Shown here piece by piece: positions 1-6,813 of a stretch of 8,252 nt of DNA. The DNA lies in contig QIEB01000056.1 of the NCBI GenBank assembly GCA_003229495.1, positions 1 to 8,252 of the forward strand, in the 5' to 3' direction. Source of the DNA: Flammeovirgaceae bacterium (GTDB lineage: Bacteria > Bacteroidota > Bacteroidia > Cytophagales > Cyclobacteriaceae). Position 1 is the first letter of the stretch, and each line of letters begins with the position of its first letter. Both the position numbers and the translations under genes were made by a program. The notes under the pieces were generated by a model, which saw only the letters and a list, made by a program, of their open reading frames with translations, ran no database searches and was not told where the DNA came from.

Positions 1-213
1 CCGGGCTGTCATGCGCACATGAGGTTTATCCGTTTTCGCGTATTTTTCAGTTAGCGAATCGGAAAGATATGGGTCTAAAAGTAAATGCTGACCCTTCCAC
101 TGGATTAAAAATCCACTTTGTCCCAACCACCACAGATAAAATCGATCGGCTTCTTTATCAGTGTGCCGGACACTATCCAACAAGGCATTGTCTTGTAAGT
201 AGGGGGCGATCAT
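1..213 (-). CDS. MBL-fold metal-dependent hydrolase, UlaG-like (N-terminal part, runs off left edge)
   Basis: The frame starts at the ATG at 213-211 and stays open for 71 codons to base 1, so only the N-terminus is present. Residues 27-52 carry the first strands of the metallo-beta-lactamase fold in the form typical of UlaG-like proteins: WWLGQSGFLIQW, then a turn, then LLLDPYLSDS. The predicted product belongs with the L-ascorbate-6-phosphate lactonase-like hydrolases. The HxHxDH metal-binding motif would lie beyond the window, so catalytic competence cannot be judged. The start is fixed by an in-frame TAA nine bases upstream, which is also the stop of the MetE-like gene, so translation is probably coupled. 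A lactonase fits a pathway that begins with sugar oxidation, but UlaG-like proteins are diverse and the substrate is unknown. The family call is confident; the role is inferred. Confidence 0.85.
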   Translation of the reverse strand, partial: MIAPYLQDNALLDSVRHTDKEADRFYLWWLGQSGFLIQWKGQHLLLDPYLSDSLTEKYAKTDKPHVRMTAR

Positions 214-219
214 TCCTTT
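214..219 (-). promoter_or_regulatory. Purine-rich AAAGGA directly before the MBL-fold start
   Basis: The six bases between the MetE-like stop codon and the ATG at 213 read AAAGGA on the coding strand. This resembles a Shine-Dalgarno core but abuts the ATG with no spacer, so it is too close for standard pairing. Coupled re-initiation by ribosomes finishing the upstream gene is the more likely mechanism. Confidence 0.3.
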
Positions 220-1248
220 TTACAATTTCTCCCTTGCCATGCTGGCGCCGGCTACCATGTTTACCAGCTTTTTCTTAGCCGCCCAGCGCGCGGTTTGACT
301 AAGACCACAATCAGGAGCTACCGCGAGTTTATCCGCAGAGATATACTCCAGACAATTTTCAATGCGGGCTGCTATGTCTTCAGGGGTCTCGATATAATAA
401 CTTTTTACATCAATAACCCCCACCGCTACATCCATATTTTTAGCAAATTCAGCTATTAGTTCAATCTCCGCAAACTCCCGGTTGGCCATCTCCACATGGA
501 CCTCGTCAACTTTGAAATCCAGGAAGTCGGGTAGCATTGGAGCAATGCGCCGGTATCCCACCGGATGTCCTTTGTAATTCCCAAAACAAAGATGCGTTGA
601 TAACCGGCACTTACCTACGGCAGGTTCCACAGTCCGGTTGAAGATATCTACCAACCTTTTGGTATCTTCTTTGTAGGCGTAACAACTCATGGAGGGTTCG
701 TCTATGGTTATTTCCTGACATCCAGCGGCTACCAAAGCTTCCAACTCATTTCTGACTATGGGCAGCAGGGCTTCGGTAATGGCGAACCTATCCGGATATT
801 GCTTGTTTGGTAATAACCTTCCGCTTAAGGTAAAAGGTCCGGGGACACTGGCTTTTAGCGCCTGGCCCTCTGGCGCCAGGTGTTTTAGTCGTTGAAATTC
901 AGTTACCACTCCCAGCCCATTGGGAGCTGCCAGTTCACCATCCAGGGTATGTTTGCCGCGTTGGTCATGAGCGGGTGGCCCCCAAAGTCGCGGTGATATT
1001 GTTTCTTTTTTTATCCCCTGTAAAAAACCATAAAAAGACAGATTGAAATCAAGTCTGGTTTGTTCGCCATCTGTAATCAGGTCCAGCCCAGCGGACACCT
1101 GGTCATGAATAGCGGCAATTACCGCGTCGTCGATCATTTCTTCAATGTCATTCTGTCCAAATTTATCCAGGTTTTGAGAGGCAAACTCCAACCAGGCTGG
1201 AAATGGATAGCTGCCAATAACGATGGTACGGATGGGTAGTGATTTCAT
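220..1248 (-). CDS. MetE-like zinc methyltransferase (cobalamin-independent methionine synthase family, short form)
   Basis: This 342-residue protein matches the catalytic barrel of cobalamin-independent methionine synthase and is about half the length of classical MetE (about 750 residues). The zinc site looks complete: His219 and Cys221 in STHLCFGNYKG, Glu253 in VHVEMANRE, and Cys314 in APDCGLS. These align with the His-x-Cys, Glu and Cys ligands of MetE. The TIDEPSMS segment (Asp183) matches the conserved acidic loop that binds the homocysteine amino group, and GSYPFP near residue 12 is the family's N-terminal motif. Family members move a methyl or alkyl group to or from a zinc-bound thiol. 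Short members include Bacillus YxjG/YxjH-type proteins and the epoxyalkane:coenzyme M transferases, so the acceptor need not be homocysteine. It lies 38 bases after the SIS gene and 6 before the MBL-fold gene. No Shine-Dalgarno sequence is seen before its ATG. The family is sure; the substrate is not. Confidence 0.9.
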   Translation of the reverse strand: MKSLPIRTIVIGSYPFPAWLEFASQNLDKFGQNDIEEMIDDAVIAAIHDQVSAGLDLITDGEQTRLDFNLSFYGFLQGIKKETISPRLWGPPAHDQRGKHTLDGELAAPNGLGVVTEFQRLKHLAPEGQALKASVPGPFTLSGRLLPNKQYPDRFAITEALLPIVRNELEALVAAGCQEITIDEPSMSCYAYKEDTKRLVDIFNRTVEPAVGKCRLSTHLCFGNYKGHPVGYRRIAPMLPDFLDFKVDEVHVEMANREFAEIELIAEFAKNMDVAVGVIDVKSYYIETPEDIAARIENCLEYISADKLAVAPDCGLSQTARWAAKKKLVNMVAGASMAREKL

Positions 1249-1286
1249 TTCAAATTTTCACATCAAGATTAGTACAATAAAATATT

Positions 1287-2066
1287 TTACTTCCCAACGT
1301 CCTGATACAATTTGGCTAACCTGTGGGCATGTTCGTCGTAGGCGCTCTCAAATAGATCGGTGGCTCTTTGGGCACCCACAATGGCTGCACTTGTGAGCAC
1401 TTTGGGGGGCGTTCCGGCCTCGGTAAGCAGCCTGGCTATTTCAGCCTTTAGGCAGTTGATGATCATAGCACCCCCAACTGTGGAAACAGGAGCGACTGGA
1501 GTATCCAAACCAGGAATCTCCAACGCAGCGTCGCCAACCGGGGCCCCGGTATCTAACATCAGATCCGCATAATCAGTAAGCTTGGCTCCGTCAGAACGCT
1601 TGCTGGTGGATTTTTCCAGATGGGCCAGCGACACCAGAACCACCACTTTAATACCTTTTTCCTGAAACAACTGGGCTATCTCTACGGGTACCACGTTACA
1701 GCCACTACTGGAAATCACCAATGCACTATCCTCACTGCTCAAAGAAAAGTTCCTCAGTATACGTTCTGCCAGCCCCTCCACATTCTCCAGATACATGGCC
1801 TGCCGCTGACCGTTAGCCCCCACCACCAGGTTGTGAAAAGTCAGCGATAATTCCACTATTGGATTAAATCCTGGGAAAGAACCGTAGCGGGGCCACATTT
1901 CTTCTGCCATGATGCGACTGTGACCAGAGCCAAATACATGTACCATGCGCCCGGCGATAATAGTATTGGCAAACCATTGTGCCGCGGTTTGTATCTGGTC
2001 TTTTTGTTTGGCAACAGCGCTGATAAGTTGCTGGCATTTTTGTAGATATTGGTCTATAACAGACAT
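1287..2066 (-). CDS. SIS (sugar isomerase) domain protein, UPF0309-like
   Basis: This 259-residue cytoplasmic protein has the SIS fold, which binds phosphosugars. An N-terminal helical region (residues 1-40) precedes the first strand and phosphate loop, VHVFGSGHSR (43-51). A second Ser-rich loop, VISSSGCNVVPVE (117-129), is the typical SIS phosphate-binding segment, followed by the strand VVVLVS near 141-146. The length and the GSGHSR motif fit the UPF0309 group of single-SIS proteins, whose reaction is not well defined. Relatives isomerise ketose/aldose phosphates, deaminate glucosamine-6-phosphate or cleave the ether of N-acetylmuramate-6-phosphate. It follows the ROK kinase gene by 25 bases, so a sensible reading is that it acts on the sugar phosphate made by that kinase. 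The fold is well supported; the exact reaction is unknown. Confidence 0.85.
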   Translation of the reverse strand: MSVIDQYLQKCQQLISAVAKQKDQIQTAAQWFANTIIAGRMVHVFGSGHSRIMAEEMWPRYGSFPGFNPIVELSLTFHNLVVGANGQRQAMYLENVEGLAERILRNFSLSSEDSALVISSSGCNVVPVEIAQLFQEKGIKVVVLVSLAHLEKSTSKRSDGAKLTDYADLMLDTGAPVGDAALEIPGLDTPVAPVSTVGGAMIINCLKAEIARLLTEAGTPPKVLTSAAIVGAQRATDLFESAYDEHAHRLAKLYQDVGK

Positions 2067-2091
2067 AATGCTTTATGGTAATTTAGAAAAA

Positions 2092-2985
2092 TCAGGGCGC
2101 TTCGGGTTGTGATCGAGCAAACAGCGCCGCACCAATGGCTCCTGAAAACTCTTCAAACTTTGCCATTTTAATAGGAGTGGCATGACCTCCCGGTCTCCAC
2201 TCATACAGATCCAGAAAGGTAGTTAAAGGTTCCAACAAATGTTTTTTTGCTTTGGTAATTCCTCCCGCCAGCACTACCAGGTCCGGACTTATCACGTTGC
2301 AAAAGGATACTATGCCAAGGGCGAGTTTACGTAAAGTGGTAAGCCAGACATAGGTAGCCCAGGTGTCACCAGCCAAATAGGCTGTTACTAAATCACGAGA
2401 GCTGTTAAATTTCCCTAATGAACGCTGCGATAGGGTGGCTTCTCCCACTGCATCTTCCAGACTTCCGCTAATTCCTGTGATATCTCTGTACTCGCTAGCG
2501 CTGTCAATGGACATATGACCCAAATGACCCGCGCGGTGTAGGAAGCCTTGTTGCAATTGTCCATTGATCAATAGCCCGCCACCAATTCCGGTCCCTAAGG
2601 TCAACATCACAACGTTTGAGATACCGGCGGCTACACCCCATTGCGATTCAGCTACCAAAGCCGCATGTGCATCATTAATTACATGTACCTGCTGATTTAA
2701 AAATTCCGACCAGTCGAAATGCTCCAGGCCTTGCAAACGGCCAGGCATGCAGCTGATGGTGCGATTCTCACCATCAGTTAATCCAGGCGCAGATAACCCG
2801 ACGCACTTAACTTTTAGATCTGTATTACCGATTAAGTCTTCGAGAATCTCAGCGGTGGTCTGTTGCCAACGGCCCTGGAGGTCGTTGGTTTCCTTGGTGG
2901 TTTTTTTCTTGACTTCATTTTTATCAATCAATACTCCTTTTATATAAGTACCCCCAATATCAATCCCTATGTAGGCGTCTTTCAT
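2092..2985 (-). CDS. ROK-family sugar kinase with atypical metal site
   Basis: This 297-residue protein is of normal ROK length and should phosphorylate a sugar with ATP in the cytoplasm. The N-terminal phosphate loop is IGIDIGGTYIKG (6-17), GLSAPG lies at 63-68, the catalytic base is probably Asp105 in HVINDAHAA, and the second nucleotide loop is TLGTGIGGG (129-137). The ROK signature is altered. The usual GExGH is GHLGH (153-157), as I recall for E. coli NanK (N-acetylmannosamine kinase). The following CxCGxxGCxE zinc motif is replaced by ITGISGSLED (169-178), with no cysteine. The fold and catalytic Asp are intact, so it is probably an active kinase with different or absent zinc binding. 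Transcriptional-repressor ROK proteins carry an N-terminal helix-turn-helix, which is absent here. Its ATG overlaps the SDR stop in an ATGA, a sign of translational coupling. The sugar is not identifiable. Confidence 0.9.
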   Translation of the reverse strand: MKDAYIGIDIGGTYIKGVLIDKNEVKKKTTKETNDLQGRWQQTTAEILEDLIGNTDLKVKCVGLSAPGLTDGENRTISCMPGRLQGLEHFDWSEFLNQQVHVINDAHAALVAESQWGVAAGISNVVMLTLGTGIGGGLLINGQLQQGFLHRAGHLGHMSIDSASEYRDITGISGSLEDAVGEATLSQRSLGKFNSSRDLVTAYLAGDTWATYVWLTTLRKLALGIVSFCNVISPDLVVLAGGITKAKKHLLEPLTTFLDLYEWRPGGHATPIKMAKFEEFSGAIGAALFARSQPEAP

Positions 2986-3770
2986 GACTTCTGGATTTGA
3001 CCTTCACTGATACTCCATCCACCATCTACCGTAAGCACCTGACCGGTTACAAATCCAGCCTGCTCCGACAGTAAAAATGAAGAGGCGCCGTCCAGATCTT
3101 TGGTATGTCCGATACGACCCCCATCAAGCGGTTGCTTGGTACGAATAAAAGCCTGAATGGTGTCATCCTGGGCAGCCCTCAAGGCCATTGGCGTCTCTAC
3201 CAGCGCAGGGGCTATTACATTGACCCGGATATTATTTTTGGCGTAATAGGCGGCAATGGACTTGGTAAAGCCAATTATGGCGGATTTTGTGGCAGCATAT
3301 GCGTGGGTAGCGAAATACCGGGGCGCAGGAGAAAATCCCAGCACTGAGCCCATATTAAGGATAGCCCCGCCGGTGCCTTGTTCCAAAAAAGTTCTGATAG
3401 CCGCCCGGTTTGAGAGCATTGCCGAAGTCAGATTGAGCTCGAAAGTAATTTGCCATCCTTCCAGTGTCATTTCGTGCAAAGGTCCATCACCCGCTTTACG
3501 GCCGCTGCCACCTGCCACATGGTAAAGGCCGTGTAGATGGTCCCATTTTTTAAGACAATTATCGATGGCTTCCTCTGCGGTCCCTTCAACCGTGGCATCA
3601 CTGCTAATCGCTAATCCCAGCTCACCCAAGTGGTCCTGGGCCTGGTTACAGGATTCCGGGTTCCGTCCGGTAACTACCACCCGGGCGCCTTGTTTGATAA
3701 AGGCAAGTGCCGCTGACAGGCCTAACCCGGTGGTACCACCGATGATTACTATGTTCTTACCTGAGAGCAT
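2982..3770 (-). CDS. Short-chain dehydrogenase/reductase (classical SDR)
   Basis: This NAD(P)-dependent oxidoreductase is about 262 residues long, normal for a classical SDR. From the ATG at 3770, the coenzyme loop is IGGTTGLGL (10-18), a variant of TGxxxGxG. VAGG (85-88) stands for the NNAG motif. The catalytic set is Asn113 (ELNLTSA), Ser142 (MGSVLG), Tyr158 and Lys162 (YAATK). VIAPALVETPM and the C-terminal FVTGQVLTVDGGWS are typical of the FabG-like subfamily. Acidic residues that would favour NAD are not evident after strand 2, where the sequence is VVTGRNPES, so NADP use is possible. The ATG overlaps the stop of the Gfo/Idh/MocA gene by one base (TGATG); a TTG one codon upstream is also open, but ATG is preferred. 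It probably oxidises or reduces a hydroxyl on the pathway sugar or cyclitol. The substrate is unknown. Confidence 0.9.
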   Translation of the reverse strand: MLSGKNIVIIGGTTGLGLSAALAFIKQGARVVVTGRNPESCNQAQDHLGELGLAISSDATVEGTAEEAIDNCLKKWDHLHGLYHVAGGSGRKAGDGPLHEMTLEGWQITFELNLTSAMLSNRAAIRTFLEQGTGGAILNMGSVLGFSPAPRYFATHAYAATKSAIIGFTKSIAAYYAKNNIRVNVIAPALVETPMALRAAQDDTIQAFIRTKQPLDGGRIGHTKDLDGASSFLLSEQAGFVTGQVLTVDGGWSISEGQIQKS

Positions 3771-4966
3771 CAAACTAGTTTTTCCGAGATAACTCCGGTT
3801 TCTTTATTTTTAATAATCATTTTTTTCCGACCGTCCGGTAAAATTTCTCCTTTGATCAGATAATGTTCATCATCGTAATCCACGGTTTCTATTTTGTCCT
3901 GCAATCCGGTTTGACCTCTCCAATCATCCAATTGCACCGGTTCCCACTTTTTTGACCGGGCAGACCGGTAACAGGCATCCATGATGGTGTTCACCACATA
4001 TCCATCATAGAAATTTTCCATGGGCTGAGATCCTTTTTCCAGGGCATTGAACATGTCTGTGAACATGTCAGTATAACCTAATTCATGTACTTCATCTCCA
4101 ACGGGAAAGAGCCAGCCCTTTTCACTTTCGGCCTTTTCTGCCACATAGCCCTCCATACCGGCATCAGTGAACATTTCAAAACCGGTGCGCAGAAAATGAT
4201 CAGTACGGATGTTGCCTTCTGTGCCGGCAACTTCATCCCTGAGGTCCATACCACCACGGTAAGTCCAACTGACTTCGAATTGACTGATGGCACCGTTCTC
4301 ATATTTAATCAGTCCGATGGCGTTGTCCTCCGCTTCAATAGGTTTTACCTGGGTGGCTGCCCAGCACATGGCTTCTACCGGTTTGACGTCTTTCCCTATA
4401 TAGTTGCGGCCAATCTCGATACAGTGACAGCCAAGGTCTATAATTGCCCCGCCTCCTGACATTTTAGAGTCCCAAAACCAGTCGCTGTGAGGACCTGGAT
4501 GCGCTTCTCGTGAGCGGGTCCATAACACCTTGCCCAAGGCGCCGGCTTGTACAGATTGTAAGGCCTTCAAAGTCTTGGGTGTATACGCCAAGTCTTCCAA
4601 ATAACCGTGAAATACCCCTGATTTTTCTACTGCTTCCAGCATTTGTTTGGCCTCTTCAGCAGTTCGCGCCAATGGCTTAGTACATAAAATTCCTTTACCT
4701 GCTTCCACTGCTAGCATCACTGCTTCATGATGCATGTGGTTTGGCAAACCAATGACTACCACATCTACCTCAGGATCCTGGATAGCACCGGCCATGTCTG
4801 TATAAGTATTAGGGATACCCCATTGTTCAGCAAAAGTTTTGGCACGGGCTTCGGTTCGCGAATAAATCGCATGGACCCGGTCCCTGCTGCGCTGGCCATG
4901 CAGGCACATGGTGTAGAAGGTGCCAATAAGTCCGGTGCCCAGCATGGCTATTTTTTGTGATTTCAT
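3770..4966 (-). CDS. Gfo/Idh/MocA-family NAD(P)-dependent oxidoreductase
   Basis: This 398-residue cytoplasmic dehydrogenase acts on a sugar, cyclitol or related polyol. The N-terminal Rossmann domain begins MLGTGLIGTFY, with the dinucleotide loop Gly10-x-Gly12-x-x-Gly15. The family's EKP motif appears as CTKPLAR, with the catalytic Lys97 kept and the preceding Glu replaced by Thr. The C-terminal beta-sheet domain carries GGGAIIDLGCHCIE; Asp177 and His181 match the catalytic Asp and His of inositol dehydrogenase-like members. There is no Tat or Sec signal, unlike many secreted Bacteroidota members of the family. At 398 residues it is somewhat longer than usual, with a charged C-terminal tail after about residue 350. 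It follows the cytochrome gene by 35 bases and overlaps the SDR start by one base. Two oxidoreductases side by side suggest sequential oxidation or an oxidation-reduction epimerisation. Confidence 0.92.
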   Translation of the reverse strand: MKSQKIAMLGTGLIGTFYTMCLHGQRSRDRVHAIYSRTEARAKTFAEQWGIPNTYTDMAGAIQDPEVDVVVIGLPNHMHHEAVMLAVEAGKGILCTKPLARTAEEAKQMLEAVEKSGVFHGYLEDLAYTPKTLKALQSVQAGALGKVLWTRSREAHPGPHSDWFWDSKMSGGGAIIDLGCHCIEIGRNYIGKDVKPVEAMCWAATQVKPIEAEDNAIGLIKYENGAISQFEVSWTYRGGMDLRDEVAGTEGNIRTDHFLRTGFEMFTDAGMEGYVAEKAESEKGWLFPVGDEVHELGYTDMFTDMFNALEKGSQPMENFYDGYVVNTIMDACYRSARSKKWEPVQLDDWRGQTGLQDKIETVDYDDEHYLIKGEILPDGRKKMIIKNKETGVISEKLV

Positions 4967-5001
4967 AAACTTTTATTTATCGCAAAGATTAATGTTCACT
5001 A

Positions 5002-6813
5002 TCAATTAAGGGTCAAAAGATATGCGGCAAGATCAGCCAATGTCTGTTCATCCAGACCTAAAGAAACCGGATCGGGCATGATGCTACTCTGTAAGGTATG
5101 CTCACTACTTATCTTTTCCAAAGGAATTACCTGCCTCTGATCTGCAATATCACGCAATACTATTGCCATCTTATTTCTTGATATAACGAAACCGCTAAAT
5201 ACCTGATCGTCATTGGTTTTTATCAAAGTTTGTTGGTACCCGAAGCCTATGGAAGCTGAGGGATTGACAAGCGCATCCAGTAATCCGAATTTATCAAATT
5301 TTTTACCTATGACAGACAAGTTAGGCCCAATATTTTGCCCCTTTTCCTCAATGCGGTGGCAACTACTACATTTTACATCAAATAAGCTCTTGCCATGGTC
5401 AATATTCCCGGTGAGGCTTGCGATATATGTAATGGAAAAACCAGGGCTATTAGGCCTTTCAAAAACTCCGTAGGCCATGTTGCGCACTTCCTTATTAGTA
5501 TGGTTGAGCATCGACAATGATATAGCTGCTATCACTGCTTCAGGCAATTTTCCTTCGGTGGCGAGGCTGATCAGTAATCGGGCTCCTGAAATCTCTCCAG
5601 TCATTAGTAAAGCCGCCTCTTTCCGGTCTTCCAGGGGTTCCGACCCATTCAACAAAGTAGCTTGCCAGCTTGCTACATCTTGTGACAAGGTAGTTTGATC
5701 TAAAGACGGAACAGGCCAATCCCAAAGGGAGAGCCAGTCATTAGAGCGGCGGAAGTCCAGCCACCATTGGGCCATATGACCAATAGAATCGCTGCGGGCA
5801 CTCAGATCAAACATGGCTTGAACGGCCTGAGTTTGGTTGATAAAACCCAATGCTGTAAGAAATCCTAAGCGCTCAGATAAAGGTAATGCAGCAGTTGTAG
5901 CTAAAGTTTGCAGGGCAGCTATTGCTTCAGGAGGATGAAGACGCCAAACCAAACGCCTCATCGCTGGTGACCACTGTAGAGGATCCGTTCCCTGATGTTC
6001 AGTAAAATAAGTAAAAGCCTCAGACTCTTTACCCTGCAATCCGATTCCTAATGCTTCTAGATAATATCGGTCCTGATGGTTAGATTCTTTGACCAGAAGA
6101 CTGAAAATCTCCCGGCAATCCTCAAAGGGTACCTTCCTCATGGAAATTGCTACTTCCCGGCGTACCGCTGGTGAAGGGTCCTTTGCCGCTAGAATCGCCA
6201 GGTTTAGATCAGTTTTCCCTAAGGAGTTTAATGCCCGGTAAGCAGTAACGCGTAATGATGGATCAGAGGCTCCTGCCAGCACCTGTTTCACTTCCGAAAT
6301 CCCCTCAGGTCCTAATTGGGACAACAGCCAGACCGCCCGGGCCTGAACAAACGGGTTTGGCTGCTGCAAGAGATCCATAATCTCATTGATTATATCCGCT
6401 CCTCGAGCCTTTAATTTCTCAAAACCGGTCATTCGAACATTAATTGCGGGGCTTTTCAAGGCGTCAAGTTGACCTTCGAGCGTGGTAAGATCTAAATAGG
6501 GCGCGGTCAAATTCTGACCAACCGGTGTAATGCGGTAAATACGTCCATATCCTACGGAATCATGCATTTGGTGACCGCCAACCACGGGGTCGTACCAATC
6601 GGCGATATAGATAGCACCGTCAGTTCCAACGGTTACATCACTGGGCCGGAACCATTTACGGGTGTCACCGTCCAGGTCATTCCAGACGTATTTTTCTGTT
6701 GATTCCGCAATGGACGAAATCAAATCTTTGCGTTTGAATTGGTATCCGGCACCTTTCATGGCCGGTTGATAACCAAATATTACATTACGTCCGGCGTCTG
6801 CGCTGAGCAACAT
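5002..6813 (-). CDS. Dehydrogenase-cytochrome c, C-terminal part: end of beta-propeller, HEAT repeats and haem domain
   Basis: This open frame holds 603 residues from a Met that is internal to the family, so it is not a true gene start; its homologous reading begins near 6822 with YRG. Residues 55-95 finish the propeller (FRPSDVTVG, IYIADWYDPVVGGHQ, GRIYRI). Residues 120-290 are HEAT-like helical repeats with units such as NPFVQARAVWLLSQLG and DPSPAVRREVAISM. A further helical region runs to about 455. The C-terminal domain carries the haem c motif CSSCH (482-486), GPNLS nearby, and a likely axial Met579 in SSIMPD, followed by the closing helix LADLAAYLL. This order matches the large secreted proteins known from Planctomycetes and related bacteria (membrane-bound dehydrogenase domain plus CxxCH cytochrome). 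It should accept electrons from the propeller and pass them to a respiratory carrier. No stop interrupts the 603 codons, so this half still looks under selection or was broken only recently. Confidence 0.85.
   Translation of the reverse strand: MLLSADAGRNVIFGYQPAMKGAGYQFKRKDLISSIAESTEKYVWNDLDGDTRKWFRPSDVTVGTDGAIYIADWYDPVVGGHQMHDSVGYGRIYRITPVGQNLTAPYLDLTTLEGQLDALKSPAINVRMTGFEKLKARGADIINEIMDLLQQPNPFVQARAVWLLSQLGPEGISEVKQVLAGASDPSLRVTAYRALNSLGKTDLNLAILAAKDPSPAVRREVAISMRKVPFEDCREIFSLLVKESNHQDRYYLEALGIGLQGKESEAFTYFTEHQGTDPLQWSPAMRRLVWRLHPPEAIAALQTLATTAALPLSERLGFLTALGFINQTQAVQAMFDLSARSDSIGHMAQWWLDFRRSNDWLSLWDWPVPSLDQTTLSQDVASWQATLLNGSEPLEDRKEAALLMTGEISGARLLISLATEGKLPEAVIAAISLSMLNHTNKEVRNMAYGVFERPNSPGFSITYIASLTGNIDHGKSLFDVKCSSCHRIEEKGQNIGPNLSVIGKKFDKFGLLDALVNPSASIGFGYQQTLIKTNDDQVFSGFVISRNKMAIVLRDIADQRQVIPLEKISSEHTLQSSIMPDPVSLGLDEQTLADLAAYLLTLN

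Noticed and set aside
69..278. Open frame of 69 codons on the plus strand at the left end
   Set aside because: It overlaps, on the opposite strand, the MBL-fold N-terminus and the end of the MetE-like gene, both with clear family motifs.
3771..3773. TTG start for the short-chain dehydrogenase, one codon upstream of the ATG
   Set aside because: The next codon is ATG in a TGATG overlap with the preceding stop, a common coupled start; the difference is one residue.
4085..4459. Open frame of 124 codons on the plus strand
   Set aside because: It lies wholly opposite the strongly supported Gfo/Idh/MocA gene and its translation has no recognisable motif.
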